A stretch of DNA of 64,000 nucleotides from CAYRPN01 sp964426135 (GCA_964426135.1 CAYRPN010000006.1:20637-84636), one strand, 5' to 3'. Numbered from the stretch's first letter, positions 33,145-44,236 are shown. The notes: generated by a model from the sequence alone, not told the origin. Numbers and translations are program-made.

Positions 33145-36100
33145 TTACTTTTCCTGCGGCTTCGGCTCTTCCTTCTTCGGCGGTGCCGGCGCCGGCACCG
33201 CTTCGTCGATTTCGATCTCGATGCTCTGGATGATCGCATCGCCGTTGCGGATGATCACCGCGCCACCGGCTCCCCCGGGGGCGCCGGCTTTCTTTTCGTC
33301 CTTCTTCTCATCCTTCTTCTCTTCCTTCTTGTCATCCTTCTTTTCCTCCGCCGGTTTGGCGGGGACGGCGGGGACGATCTTGATCCCGCCGCGAATGATG
33401 CGCCCCGGCAGAATCTGAATGCCCGGCTGTGCCTGCGGATTCTCCGCCTTTTTCTCGTCCTTCTTGTTCGGATCGGGCTTGGGCGGTTCGTAGATTTTCA
33501 GTTCCGGCTGCGGCGCGCCGGGCACGCGGCGGTAGGCGGTGATCTGCTGATAGGTCTGCACGAGCAGCACGTTGCCGCGCACCATCGGGCTCTGGCCGTT
33601 CTGGAACTTCAGCGCGTCGGGGCCGCCGGGCAGTTGCACATCCATGCGCTTGCCGTCGCTCTTGCGCCAGAAGCTGAGCGTGGCTTTGCCGGTCCAGATT
33701 TTCTGGCCGTTGCCGCGGTCCTCCGGCGGATCCATGATCAGCGCGGGCATCAGGTCGCCCGTCGAGGCGATGCGCGAGAGCTGAACCATCATGCCGCCCT
33801 GCTGCGACGGATGGCTCAGCGTCATCTTGATCTTGCCGGTCTTGCCGTCGACCACGCTGATGATCTGGTGGCCCTGCTGGCTGTTGCCCATGGTGAAGAT
33901 TTCGCTGCCGTCGGGCGTCACCGCCATGTCGTACACGTACTGGCCCATCTCCGCGCCGGTGGCCTCGGCGGTGATGTTGCCGGTCTTCAGGTCGACGATG
34001 AAGACGCCCTGGTTCATCAGGGCGACGCGGTCGTCGTCGAGGAACTCGGCCCGCATGTTGCCGGAGAAGACGACGCGCCCGCCGCGCCCCGCGGTGTTGA
34101 CGTTCCACTTCTTCTCGCCGCCGGGCAGGCCGTAGAGCGTGGCGCCCTGCATGTTCAGGACGAGCAGGCCGTGCTTCGTCCAGCGCATCGGGGCGTTCTG
34201 CTGGCGGTTGTCGAGCTTGATTCGACCGAGGCGTTCACCGGTGGCGACATCGCAGACGAGCATTTCCGCGCCGGCGTTGACGAAGACGCCCACGTACTTG
34301 TCGCCGCCCATCACGCCGGAGATGTTCTCGCGATCGAACTCATTGACCCATCGGACGGAACCGCTGGACAGGTCCAGGGCGCGGACGATGGTCTGACCGC
34401 GATCCTTGTTGACGCCGATTTCGATCACGGCATTGCTGGCGACCGACATGGACCAGACGCCGCCGTAGGGGTTGTAGTAGCCATAGGGGTTGCGGTTGGT
34501 GCCGCCGCCGTCGACGGCGGGCACGCGCCACAGTTCCTTGCCGTCCGCCAGGCCGATCGCGGTGACTTCCTGCGGCGTCCAGAGCACGCCCACGTGGCCG
34601 CTGCGCTGCAGCTTGCCGTTGTTGAAGAAGAAATTATTGATCTGGTAGGCCCGGCCGTTGGCGGTGGAGGAGCTGTTGACGTTGCTCTTCTTCAGATTGA
34701 TGCCCCAGGTTTCCTTGCCGGTGACCAGGTCGCGGCAGACCATGCGGTTCTGCGCCTGGCTGAACATGAGCAGGTGATCTTCGAGGAACGCCGAGTCGTC
34801 TTCGCCGTCGGCCTCCATGATGAAGTACTGGCCGTTGTGCTGCTCGCTCCAGATTTTCTCGTAGGGCGGGCTGGGCAGCCGGCGATCGACCAGCGGCATC
34901 TCGCCCAGCGCGGGCAGGGCAGCCAGTTCTTTGTCAGCGATCTGGCCGGCGGGCAGCGATTGGCCCTGGGCGACGATGACTTCGTCCGCGAAATCGCGCT
35001 TGACCTTCGCCCACGTATGAATCGCCTGCCGGGGCCAGCCGCGCTGCGTGTACGTGCGCGCCAATTCCGCAAGCCCCGACGCCGCGACCCGGCGATTGCT
35101 CGAGTCGCTCAGTTCCTTCAGCAGCAGCTCCGAGCGCTCGAACGCGCCGGACTCGCGGAGATACCTCGCCGCCAGCAGCGTCGCTTCCAGCGACACCGTC
35201 GAATCCGCATACATCGCCGCCAGCGCCCGCAGCCGCTCGGCATGCAGGGGCTTGCTGGCTTTGAGCTCGGCGATGGTCTTCTGAATGGTGCTCGCTTCCT
35301 GACGGGCGGCGGCCGCCTGCTTTTCCTTCTCCACCAGCGCCGCCGCCAGCACCAGGCCCTGATCGCTCAGGGGCTTGAGGTCGGCGATCGCCTTGGCGTG
35401 ATCCTTCTCCAGCGTTTCGAGCTGGCCGGTGGATGTCTTCTTTTCCGACTCGATCAGCCGGGCGAGGCGATCGCGCTGGCTGGCGAGAACGGAAGCGCGG
35501 GCCTGCAGTTCCTCGCGTTCCTTCTTCAGTTTGGCGGCCTCCGCTTCGAGGCGGGATGCGTCGAGCGCGACCGGCAGCTTGCTGACATCCAGGCTCTCCA
35601 TCGCCGCCATGTCGGTGTGCACCTTCAGCGCCGCCTTGCCGCGGATGTTCAGCGCGTCCGTCACCACCGCGCCGTGCCTCTTCGCCAGCGCGCGAATCTC
35701 CGCCGATGCCGCCACCGAAGCGCGAGCCTCGCGCCGGCCCTCGGCGTCGTCCATCACCACCAGCGCCTCCGTCGGATCCTGCGCCGCTTTCAGAAACAGG
35801 TCCAGTGCCGCGTCGTTCTGGTTCTGGCTCACGTGCCACCGGCCGCGGGCGATCCAGACGCGCACCTGCTGGCCGATCGGCGCAGCGACGCGCTCGGCTT
35901 CCTCGTAGGTCGCCAGCGCCTTGTCGGGCTTGGACTTCGCCAGGTCCAATAGCTGCATCAGCAGCTTGCGCGACGCCTCGCCGCGGCCGTCGCCGGCGGG
36001 CATCAGATTCACCGCCACGCGCAGGTCGTTCACCGATGCGTCGTGGTTGCCCACGACTTCATAGAGGAACGCGCGGTCGAGCCGGGCCTGCGCGCTGTCC

Positions 36101-38748
36101 TTCTTTTCGATGGCCGCGGTCAGCTCGATCATCTTGGCGTCGCCGTCGACCATGGCGTAGATTCGGTCGAGTCCCGCCGCCACGAGGTTCTTGCCGTCGC
36201 AGTACACATTGCCGATCGGATCGCGCGAGGAACTGGCGATCTTGAGCATGCCGACGCGCTTGCCCTCCTTGGTTTCCAGGCGGGCGATTTCGTTCTTCAC
36301 CGGCACGTACACGCCGGTGGGCGTCAAGGCGCCGCGGCCGAGCGATTCGGCGACCGGCTCTTCCCACTGCTTCTTGCCGCTGGCGATGGAGTACCGGGTG
36401 ATCGACGACTTGCCGCCGACAAACACACCGTCTTCAAGAACGCCCAGGCAGTACGTGGCGTTGTAACGCGGCGTGCGCCACAGCATCTTGCCGTTGACCC
36501 GGCTGAGGCAGTAGATGCTGTCGGCATCGGAGGCGGTGATGATCAGGCGATCGCCCGCGGGGATGATGGCGTCGTCATCGAAGCCCGGCAGGATTTCGCT
36601 GCCGCCGTACGCGCCGCGGAAGACCACGCCGCCGCGCGAAGCGTCGGCGGTGTTGCTCTTGGATCGCTCGTAGCGCACCGCCCAGAGAATATCGCCGGTG
36701 CCCGACTCCACGCCGAACACCACGCCGTAACCGCTGGCGACGTACGCCTCGGAGCCGACGACGGAGACGCCCACCGTGGCCCAGCGGGAACTCTGGTTGC
36801 CGGGCATGCACAGCAGCGTGGACCACACCTGCTTGCCGCTGCCCGGATCGAGCGCGATCAGGTGCAGCTCGTTGTTCTTCAATACCGGCACCAGCAGGCG
36901 GTTGCCCGCGGGCGTCGGCGGGCCCATGAAGCGCATGTCGCCGCCCTCTTCCGCCGCCGGGAAGCGCCAGCGGACGCGCTTGTTCTTGCCCGCATCGGTC
37001 ACGTCCACGGCACACAACCGCTCGATCATCGACATGCTCGACTGCTTGCCGTTGTTCCACAGCATCAGCTTGGCGCCCGGGCCGCCGACCATGAGCCGGC
37101 CTTCGATGTGGTAGAGCGTGTCGCCAACGAGGGTCATCGACCGCGCCACGCGATCGCCGAAGTGGCTGATCTCTTCCTGCGTGGTGGGCCAGTTGGGCTT
37201 CTGCGGGCCGTAGTAATAATTCTGGATCCAGACGCGCGAGTTGGCGTCGACCTTGATCTGCTCCTGCTCGACTTTGTCGACCAGCTTGCGCGTGGCCAGG
37301 TCGTACCAGCGCAGTTCGTTGTGCGTCTTGAAGAACACCTGCCCGTTGGCGAGGATCGCCTGCGAGGTGGGCGACCAGCCGCCGGTTTCCCAGCGCCCCA
37401 CGATTTCGCTGCGGCTCTGGCTGGACTGCTGGTTGCCGCCCATCATCTGGTTTCGGCTGACCATCTCGGGCACTTTGTAATCGAACTGGAACACAGGCTG
37501 CTCGGTCCACAGCTTCTGGTCCGTCACGGGCTTGCCCGGCGGGCCCGCCATGATGCCGTCGCGCGAGGCCCGGCCCAGCGCCATGGGCCAGCCTTCAACC
37601 GCTTCGCCCAGCGTGCCCACCGCCGGCCCGCCGCGCTCCGCCTCGCGCTTCACCGTCGTCAGCCAGGATTCGGGCAGGTCGGCTCCATTCGCCTGATCGA
37701 TCTTCGCCAGCGCGTCGCGGGCGCCGGCCCCGTCGCCGGCCCGCGCCGACGCCATCGCCAGGCGAACCAACAGATCGCCGCGCGGAATCGAAGGATCCGG
37801 ATGCACGTGCGCGATCTTGTCCAGCAGTCGGCGAGCGCCGATGAAATCGCCCTCGTCCATCAGGATGCCCGACAAGCGCCACGCGGCGTCATCGCCGAGG
37901 CTGCTGATGAAGAACCGGCGGACGACTTCGGTCAGGGCCGCGATATCGCCGCTGCCGTTGACGCCGGCGGCGAGAATCGCGCGGGCGTCGGCGTCGGCGC
38001 CGATGCGGTACTCGCTCAGGCCGCTGTCGGGCAGCGAGGAAAGCTCCAACTCCACCAGATCGCGCACCGGGCGATACTGCCCGGCTGCATGCGAGAGCCG
38101 CTTGTGCTTGGCCAAGGCGCGATCGGAGGGCAGGCGGTCGGTCAGACCTGTCTTCTCGTTCAGCACGTGCTGCCAGAGTTCGATCGAGTAGCGGAACTGA
38201 TCTTCCGAGGCATAAACGCGAGCCCGCTCCAGGAGTTCATCCGTCGCCTCATCCGTGTCCAGCCCCGCACCGGTCGCCAGCTTCGATTGCAGTTCCTCCA
38301 CCTGCTCCTTGCGCTGCTGCTCCAGCTTCTTGCGGTTCAGCTCGGTTTCGCGGCGCTTCAGTTCGGCAGCCTTGAGGTCGTAGGCGGGCGTGCCTTTCTT
38401 CAACTCGCCCAGTTGCTTCTTGAGATCCGCGATTTCCTTCTCCAGCTTCTCATCGACCGCCTTGGGCGCGGCGTCGGCGGGCTGGGCGGCGTCAACGGCG
38501 GGAGCAACGGCGTTGCCGGGCGCGGGTTTCGCGGCGGGCTTGGCGGGGGCGACCTGCACAGGGGCAGGCGCGATCTGCACCTGGCCCGCCTGCACTTGAA
38601 TCTGCACCTGGGCATTGGCGGGGGCGATTTCGATCTGCACCTGCGCGGCGGCGAGAATGGCAGTCGCGCTGATCACCGCGGGGCCAAACGTCCACACGGA
38701 ACGCAGGACTCGACGGGTCGTCATCCCCGGGGTGATGGTGGGTTTCAT
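33145..38748 (-). CDS. Giant secreted protein with two PQQ-like propellers around TPR/coiled coil
   Basis: An 1867-residue exported protein. The start at 38748 is preceded by GGAG six bases upstream. A signal peptide, a low-complexity PA/V-rich stretch and a coiled coil (about 110-180) lead to TPR-like helices (about 180-400). A PQQ-type beta-propeller follows (about 430-900), with blades such as LHLIALDPGSGKQVW and GYGVVFGVESGTGDILW. A second helical/coiled-coil region (about 900-1250) precedes a second propeller (about 1280-1760). The tail is Lys/Glu-rich. It has no enzyme motif beyond the propellers; cofactor-free scaffold use is more likely than PQQ catalysis. It lies between BatA-like and VWA genes of the same strand, which suggests a shared envelope machine. 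Confidence 0.85.
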   Translation of the reverse strand: MKPTITPGMTTRRVLRSVWTFGPAVISATAILAAAQVQIEIAPANAQVQIQVQAGQVQIAPAPVQVAPAKPAAKPAPGNAVAPAVDAAQPADAAPKAVDEKLEKEIADLKKQLGELKKGTPAYDLKAAELKRRETELNRKKLEQQRKEQVEELQSKLATGAGLDTDEATDELLERARVYASEDQFRYSIELWQHVLNEKTGLTDRLPSDRALAKHKRLSHAAGQYRPVRDLVELELSSLPDSGLSEYRIGADADARAILAAGVNGSGDIAALTEVVRRFFISSLGDDAAWRLSGILMDEGDFIGARRLLDKIAHVHPDPSIPRGDLLVRLAMASARAGDGAGARDALAKIDQANGADLPESWLTTVKREAERGGPAVGTLGEAVEGWPMALGRASRDGIMAGPPGKPVTDQKLWTEQPVFQFDYKVPEMVSRNQMMGGNQQSSQSRSEIVGRWETGGWSPTSQAILANGQVFFKTHNELRWYDLATRKLVDKVEQEQIKVDANSRVWIQNYYYGPQKPNWPTTQEEISHFGDRVARSMTLVGDTLYHIEGRLMVGGPGAKLMLWNNGKQSSMSMIERLCAVDVTDAGKNKRVRWRFPAAEEGGDMRFMGPPTPAGNRLLVPVLKNNELHLIALDPGSGKQVWSTLLCMPGNQSSRWATVGVSVVGSEAYVASGYGVVFGVESGTGDILWAVRYERSKSNTADASRGGVVFRGAYGGSEILPGFDDDAIIPAGDRLIITASDADSIYCLSRVNGKMLWRTPRYNATYCLGVLEDGVFVGGKSSITRYSIASGKKQWEEPVAESLGRGALTPTGVYVPVKNEIARLETKEGKRVGMLKIASSSRDPIGNVYCDGKNLVAAGLDRIYAMVDGDAKMIELTAAIEKKDSAQARLDRAFLYEVVGNHDASVNDLRVAVNLMPAGDGRGEASRKLLMQLLDLAKSKPDKALATYEEAERVAAPIGQQVRVWIARGRWHVSQNQNDAALDLFLKAAQDPTEALVVMDDAEGRREARASVAASAEIRALAKRHGAVVTDALNIRGKAALKVHTDMAAMESLDVSKLPVALDASRLEAEAAKLKKEREELQARASVLASQRDRLARLIESEKKTSTGQLETLEKDHAKAIADLKPLSDQGLVLAAALVEKEKQAAAARQEASTIQKTIAELKASKPLHAERLRALAAMYADSTVSLEATLLAARYLRESGAFERSELLLKELSDSSNRRVAASGLAELARTYTQRGWPRQAIHTWAKVKRDFADEVIVAQGQSLPAGQIADKELAALPALGEMPLVDRRLPSPPYEKIWSEQHNGQYFIMEADGEDDSAFLEDHLLMFSQAQNRMVCRDLVTGKETWGINLKKSNVNSSSTANGRAYQINNFFFNNGKLQRSGHVGVLWTPQEVTAIGLADGKELWRVPAVDGGGTNRNPYGYYNPYGGVWSMSVASNAVIEIGVNKDRGQTIVRALDLSSGSVRWVNEFDRENISGVMGGDKYVGVFVNAGAEMLVCDVATGERLGRIKLDNRQQNAPMRWTKHGLLVLNMQGATLYGLPGGEKKWNVNTAGRGGRVVFSGNMRAEFLDDDRVALMNQGVFIVDLKTGNITAEATGAEMGQYVYDMAVTPDGSEIFTMGNSQQGHQIISVVDGKTGKIKMTLSHPSQQGGMMVQLSRIASTGDLMPALIMDPPEDRGNGQKIWTGKATLSFWRKSDGKRMDVQLPGGPDALKFQNGQSPMVRGNVLLVQTYQQITAYRRVPGAPQPELKIYEPPKPDPNKKDEKKAENPQAQPGIQILPGRIIRGGIKIVPAVPAKPAEEKKDDKKEEKKDEKKDEKKAGAPGGAGGAVIIRNGDAIIQSIEIEIDEAVPAPAPPKKEEPKPQEK

Positions 38749-38766
38749 GGTTGGCTCCATTGCAAT

Positions 38767-38791
38767 CCCGCCCTTCGGGCGGGCGCTAAAC
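38767..38791 (+). repeat. Family B hairpin repeat variant
   Basis: CCCGCCCTTCGGGCGGGC followed by GCTAAAC, the same variant as at 25063-25087. Confidence 0.8.
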
Positions 38792-38806
38792 GGCGAACAG
38801 CGCCGC

Positions 38807-38950
38807 GGTAGGGTGCGTCAAGGCTCGGCGCGGACGCACCATGTTGGACAACCGAACTCCACACGTCCGATGTCCGACGCAACCTCGCACTCCGTTGCGG
38901 TCTGGCCGTTCAAACCGGTGCGTCCGCGCCGAGCCTTGACGCACCCTACG
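38807..38950. repeat. Family C inverted element
   Basis: CGGTAGGGTGCGTCAAGGC on the left and GCCTTGACGCACCCTACGG on the right are complementary, with matching inner GCGCGGACGCACC arms. It is closely related to the element at 9997-10133 and fills most of the gap between the PQQ and BatA-like genes. Confidence 0.9.
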
Positions 38951-38952
38951 GC

Positions 38953-41253
38953 TCACCTTCGCCGGCCGAATGTCCACGCCAGGAACTGCTCGGCGCACAG
39001 CACGCCGACCAACAGCAGCAGCACCGTCGGCCAGATTTCCGATCGTGCGCCAGTGGCGCCGGAGGCGAGCGACGCTTTGCCGGTGAGGATCGTCACCTTC
39101 GCGTCGCCGAGTTTTTTCTTCAGGTCCGCCTCGGGCACTTTCACAAGCTGGCCTTCGCCGGCATCGATGTTGGCGGCGAAGAGCACGGGCTCGGTCTTGC
39201 CGTCGTGGGTCGAAAGTTCGAGTTGATAAAAACCGGCCTTGTGCGTCTCTTCGTACTCGATGAACTCGCGTTTGCCGTCGTCGGCGGGAACCGCGTCCCG
39301 GCTCGCGGCCTCCGGCTCGGCGGCGCCGGGGATGCGGGCGACGATGCGGGCGGAGCGCTGGAATCGGCCGGCGTCCAGCTCGTGGCGGATGGGCGTGCCG
39401 GTCGCCAAGGCGCCTTCGCCGATGGTGTTCCGCGCCGCGTAATCGCTGTACGCCAGCATCATCAGCACGTAACTGCCGTCGGCGGGCCAGGTGTTCCAGT
39501 CGCCGTCAGCCGAGGTCGTCAGCAGCATGACCCGGCCGCTGCCGTATTTCTGCTCGACGATCGCCGGCGCGGTGTCGGCATCGGTGAGGCGCAGCGGCAC
39601 GGAGACCTTGCCCGACTCGGTCGCCTTCTTCTCGATGAAGGTGTGGTGCCAGCGGAACACTTTCACTTCGCCGATGGAGGAGCCGGGGTCGGCGAACTGC
39701 CCGATCACCGGATGCGTGGCGTCATCGACATTCAGGCCCGCCCAGACTTTTTCGGTCTCATCGCCGCGGGCGCCTTCGATGCGGGCGGGCAGGAGCCCCG
39801 CGCCTTCCTTATAGAGAAGCTGGTTGTAGATCACGTCATCGACCTGGTTGCCCAGCGTGATGATCAGCCCGCCGCCGGCCTTCACCCAGCGGTCGAGGGC
39901 GGCTGCGCGCTCCTCGCTGACGCGGTACACGTTGCAGAGAAAAATCACTTGGAAGCGGGAGAGATCCAGGCCTTCAAAAAGATTCTCGCTGACTTCCTCC
40001 GTGGCGAAGCCGAGGCGCACCCGCTTCGACGGCTTGAGCGCGCCTTCGAGGAAGTAAATCTCCGACCGCTCGCGATCGCTCGACGGATCGCCGTTGACCA
40101 GCAGCACCTGCACGCCTTCGCGCACCCGGGCGGCGAAGAGCCGGCTGTTGTCCGATCTCAAGGCGTCGGCGGGAATGGTCGCGGTGATCGGCACGGCGCC
40201 GGTCTCCTCGAACTTGTAAGAGAAAGGCACCACCGCCTCTTCACCGGGGCCGATGTTCTCCACCCGGTTCTTCAGCTCCACCGATTCGCCGGCAGCGAAG
40301 ACCACCTCGACATCGCTGGCGGCGGCAGAGCCGTAGTTGCGCACGACGACCTGGAAATCCGCGTCGACGCCTTTGACCAGCGATTTGTTCCTGGAGCGAA
40401 TCTCGGTGACGGTCAGGTTCTCGCCGCCCTCGGCGCCCACGTCGACGATGACCACTTCGCCGGTCTTGTCGCTGATGCGCTTGATCAGGCCGACGACGTC
40501 CTGCTCTTTGCCGGCGTCCGCGGATTCACCGGCGGGGGCCTTGGCGTCCTTGCCGTCTTTCTTCTCCGCGTCATCCACCTTGGCGAGCGCCTCCGCCCAG
40601 TCGCGCTTGCGCATGTCGGTGATGAGGTAGAGCACGTGGTTGGTCGGGCCGCTCTTGTCGTCGAGCGCCTTGTCCACGGCGACGAGCGCCTTCTCCAACT
40701 GAGCCGCCATGTCGGAGACCTGCGTGTTCTCGATCTTCTGGACGATCTCCTCGATGTTGTCGCTGGTGAGGTTCAAGCCGTTGACAATCGGCGTGTCCGG
40801 CCGGCTGGTCAGGCGAAGCGTGAAAGTGTCCCGCGCCCGCTCCCGGCCAAGCTCGCGGACGAACTCGGTCAACCCCTTTTTGGTTTCATCGAACGTGATC
40901 TTGCCGTCGGCCTGCAGCGCCATGCTGGGCGAATCGTCGAGCACGACGATGCGCTCGAAGCCCGAGGCGCTCAGGGCGAAGCTGGCCATGCCCTGTTCCT
41001 GGAAAAACGGGCGGGACACGAGCAGCGCGATGAGGATGCACGCCAGGCATCGCAGCAGCAGCAGGATGAGCTGTTCCAGCCTGACGCGGCGGCGGTTGCG
41101 CTTGTCCGCCTCGATGAGGAAATCCATCGCCGCCCACTCGATGATCTTGAAGCGGCGCTTGGAGAGCAGGTGGATGATGATCGGCGAAGCGACAGCGAGC
41201 GCGCCCCAGAGGAGCGCGGGATTGACGGCGGAGATGGCGAACGTATTCAGCAT
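38953..41253 (-). CDS. BatA-like membrane protein with VWA domain
   Basis: A 766-residue protein with a BatA-type N-terminus (NPALLWGALAVASPIIIHLL, then RRFKIIEWAAMDFL), two membrane helices (about 10-30 and 60-80) and a VWA domain from about 98 (VVLDDSPSM: Asp-x-Ser-x-Ser MIDAS). A CARDB-like region (about 300-380) and a glutaminase-like fold (about 385-600, VLLVNGDPSSD) follow. One C-terminal helix (PTVLLLLVGVLCAEQFLAWT) closes the chain. The next genes upstream in transcription, DUF58 and MoxR, are the usual partners of BatA-like proteins. Envelope stress or complex maturation is the probable role. Confidence 0.87.
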   Translation of the reverse strand: MLNTFAISAVNPALLWGALAVASPIIIHLLSKRRFKIIEWAAMDFLIEADKRNRRRVRLEQLILLLLRCLACILIALLVSRPFFQEQGMASFALSASGFERIVVLDDSPSMALQADGKITFDETKKGLTEFVRELGRERARDTFTLRLTSRPDTPIVNGLNLTSDNIEEIVQKIENTQVSDMAAQLEKALVAVDKALDDKSGPTNHVLYLITDMRKRDWAEALAKVDDAEKKDGKDAKAPAGESADAGKEQDVVGLIKRISDKTGEVVIVDVGAEGGENLTVTEIRSRNKSLVKGVDADFQVVVRNYGSAAASDVEVVFAAGESVELKNRVENIGPGEEAVVPFSYKFEETGAVPITATIPADALRSDNSRLFAARVREGVQVLLVNGDPSSDRERSEIYFLEGALKPSKRVRLGFATEEVSENLFEGLDLSRFQVIFLCNVYRVSEERAAALDRWVKAGGGLIITLGNQVDDVIYNQLLYKEGAGLLPARIEGARGDETEKVWAGLNVDDATHPVIGQFADPGSSIGEVKVFRWHHTFIEKKATESGKVSVPLRLTDADTAPAIVEQKYGSGRVMLLTTSADGDWNTWPADGSYVLMMLAYSDYAARNTIGEGALATGTPIRHELDAGRFQRSARIVARIPGAAEPEAASRDAVPADDGKREFIEYEETHKAGFYQLELSTHDGKTEPVLFAANIDAGEGQLVKVPEADLKKKLGDAKVTILTGKASLASGATGARSEIWPTVLLLLVGVLCAEQFLAWTFGRRR

Positions 41254-41261
41254 GATCAGAT

Positions 41262-41333
41262 TTCGGATTTCGGATTTCGGATTTCGGATTTGAGATTCGA
41301 GATTTCAGATTTGAAATTTCAAATCCGAAATCA
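41262..41333 (-). repeat. Heptanucleotide array (GATTTCG unit)
   Basis: GATTTCG/GATTTGA-type seven-base units fill almost the whole gap between DUF58 and BatA-like genes. The complementary unit CGAAATC recurs at 50345, 53484, 53616 and 58043. Confidence 0.92.
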
Positions 41334-42287
41334 TCTACGTCCATGTCCTCGAATCGTCCGCGTCCTCAGCGCCAGATATCCCGCCAGCGCCGCGTCCAGC
41401 GGTTCCTTGGTATTCAGCAGCACGTGGTCGATGCCGCAGCTTGCGCAGGTCTTGCGGACCTGGTGCAGGTAGCGTTCGACGATTTCCAGGTAGCTCTTGC
41501 GCAGGGCGCGCGGTTCGGTGAGCAGTTGCATGTCCACTTCCAGGCCGCGGAACAGCGTGTTGTCGTTGAAGGGGAACGACAGCTCGTGGTCGTGCATGAC
41601 GTGCATGACGACGACCTCGTGCCGGCGATGGCGGAAGTGCTGCAGGGTGGTGCGGAGGGTGGGGATATCGACGAAGAGATCGCTGACCAGGCACACCAGG
41701 CCGCGCTTGCCGATCTCCTCGGCGAGTCCTCTGAACACGCCGCCGACGTCGGTTTTGTTGTCGCAGGTGGTCTGCTCGATTTCGTGGACGAGCATGCGCA
41801 GGTGATTGGGGTGGGCGCTGTTGGGCAGTTTCTTGCGGATGCCGGTGTCGAACGTGACGAGTCCGACGGAGTCCTGCTGCTGCTGGGCGAGGTAGGCGAG
41901 GCAGGCGGCGGCGGTGGCGCCGTATTCGAACTTGCTCCAGCCGTTGTGCGGGCCGTCGGCTTTGACGTTGGCGGTGGTTTCGGGCAGGCCGTAGCGCATC
42001 GACTTGGAGCAGTCGAGGATGATGGTCATCTTGAGGTTGGTCTCTTCCTCGTACTCCTTGATGTAGAAGCGATCGGTTTTGGACCAGACCTTCCAGTCGA
42101 TGTGCTTGATCTCATCGCCGGGGACGTATTCGCGGTGACTGGCGAACTCGACGGCAAAGCCGTGGTAGGGCGACTTGTGCTGGCCGGTGATGAAGCCATC
42201 GACGACCAGTCGTGCGCGCAGGTCGAGCGAGCGGATCTTGTCCAGCGTTTTCGGGTCGAGGAATTGTTTGCCGGTGGCGTTGGGCAT
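41331..42287 (-). CDS. DUF58 protein
   Basis: A 318-residue protein. The DUF58 landmark GDEIKHIDWKVWSKTDRFY is clear near 55-75, followed by YEEETNLKMTIILDCSKSM, whose DxSxS-like stretch begins a VWA-type fold (about 88-260). It has no membrane helix, so it is probably cytoplasmic or membrane-peripheral. Transcribed just after MoxR and just before BatA-like, it forms the classical MoxR-DUF58-VWA set, in which the AAA+ protein acts as a chaperone of VWA partners. Its stop codon lies at the end of a heptamer array. Confidence 0.9.
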   Translation of the reverse strand: MPNATGKQFLDPKTLDKIRSLDLRARLVVDGFITGQHKSPYHGFAVEFASHREYVPGDEIKHIDWKVWSKTDRFYIKEYEEETNLKMTIILDCSKSMRYGLPETTANVKADGPHNGWSKFEYGATAAACLAYLAQQQQDSVGLVTFDTGIRKKLPNSAHPNHLRMLVHEIEQTTCDNKTDVGGVFRGLAEEIGKRGLVCLVSDLFVDIPTLRTTLQHFRHRRHEVVVMHVMHDHELSFPFNDNTLFRGLEVDMQLLTEPRALRKSYLEIVERYLHQVRKTCASCGIDHVLLNTKEPLDAALAGYLALRTRTIRGHGRR

Positions 42288-42299
42288 GGAGCAAATCCA

Positions 42300-42415
42300 A
42301 AGGGAATGCGAAGGGACTGAGGGACTAAGGGACTAAGGGACTAAGGGGCGGAAGGGCGGGGGCTCGGGATTGCATTGCAACCCTTCGTCCCTTAGTCCCT
42401 CAGTCCCTGATCCCT
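42300..42415. repeat. Octamer arrays in inverted orientation
   Basis: GGACTAAG-type eight-base units (42312-42345) and CCCTTAGT/CCCTCAGT units (42378-42415) face each other and could pair. The 140-base gap between MoxR and DUF58 holds nothing else. Confidence 0.88.
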
Positions 42416-42427
42416 ATTCCATCCCAT

Positions 42428-43495
<1,068 letters not shown>

Positions 43496-43536
43496 TGACG
43501 GCTCCATGTTGAATCAGTTCCTGTCTCAATCAGCGT

Positions 43537-43950
43537 TCATCTCAAAGGCTCACGCAGCCAAAACCAATCGGCATCGCCCCCAAACTCTGTCATGCGAAGC
43601 AGCGGCAGCCCGATCAGACCGGCGAAATCCCGACTGCTCTGCTGGCAGGATCGGACGACGGGGTCGCTGCCGTATCCCACCACCATCGCATCGAGCCCGA
43701 CGCCGGGAACGATCGCTCGAACCCAACCGCCCGCCAAGTCGCCGAAATTCGTCGCCATGTCCGGCGCGCTTTGTCGGACGACGCGCTGCATGACTTCATC
43801 CGAAACGATCAGGGCACAAGGGCTGCCGGTATCAACGATCACTCGAAGCTCCATCGCGACGCCTTCGCGATCCATCAGCCGGATGCGCGTCCACGGACGC
43901 TGAGGCGTGCCTTCGTACCGGTTTCGCTGCTCGCCTCTGGCGCGGACCAT
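43537..43950 (-). CDS. Retropepsin-like aspartic protease domain protein
   Basis: A 137-residue protein. The catalytic box VIVDTGSPCALIV (Asp-Thr-Gly-Ser) lies near residues 37-50. The second hallmark, a GLIGLPLLRM hydrophobic-hydrophobic-Gly segment near the C-terminus, fits the single-domain retropepsin fold that works as a dimer. There is no signal peptide, so it is cytoplasmic. It begins seven bases after the stop of the small gene upstream, so the two are co-transcribed. Its substrate is unknown; the partner is a candidate. Start could also be Met33 (43854), without change to the catalytic box. Confidence 0.75.
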   Translation of the reverse strand: MVRARGEQRNRYEGTPQRPWTRIRLMDREGVAMELRVIVDTGSPCALIVSDEVMQRVVRQSAPDMATNFGDLAGGWVRAIVPGVGLDAMVVGYGSDPVVRSCQQSSRDFAGLIGLPLLRMTEFGGDADWFWLREPLR

Positions 43951-43957
43951 CTGAAGA

Positions 43958-44188
43958 TCACATCAAAATGGTGGCGAACGTCGGATACTCCGCGGCGGCT
44001 TCCACCACGAGTACGTCGGGTGAATTCAATCCCAACTGCGTCAGTGAGGACTCCAGCGCGACGAAACTGTCCGCATCCGCGATCACCCTGCCGCCATCGA
44101 TGGCGATAAACCGACCGGCGGAATATTGCCGATCGATCTCGGCTTTCAACCGGCGATACGCGGACTGGTTTTCATCGCGACGATTCAT
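43958..44188 (-). CDS. Small partner protein (DUF5678-like) of the aspartic protease gene
   Basis: A 76-residue protein. The stretch YSAGRFIAIDGGRVIADADS near 22-41 is like small proteins (DUF5678-type, from memory) that are often encoded before retropepsin-like genes. The C-terminus ends hydrophobic (EYPTFATILM). It may be the substrate or inhibitor of the adjacent protease. Function not known. Confidence 0.6.
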   Translation of the reverse strand: MNRRDENQSAYRRLKAEIDRQYSAGRFIAIDGGRVIADADSFVALESSLTQLGLNSPDVLVVEAAAEYPTFATILM

Positions 44189-44236
44189 CGTGGCTCTCGG
44201 GTTCTTGCCTTGGAGCTAACGGCTAACGGCTCATGG

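Noticed and set aside
36043..38811. A 922-codon plus-strand frame opposite the PQQ protein gene.
   Set aside because: It is antisense to a gene with clear PQQ-propeller repeats and its translation is low-complexity and His/Arg/Ala-rich with no domain; long antisense frames are expected at this GC content.
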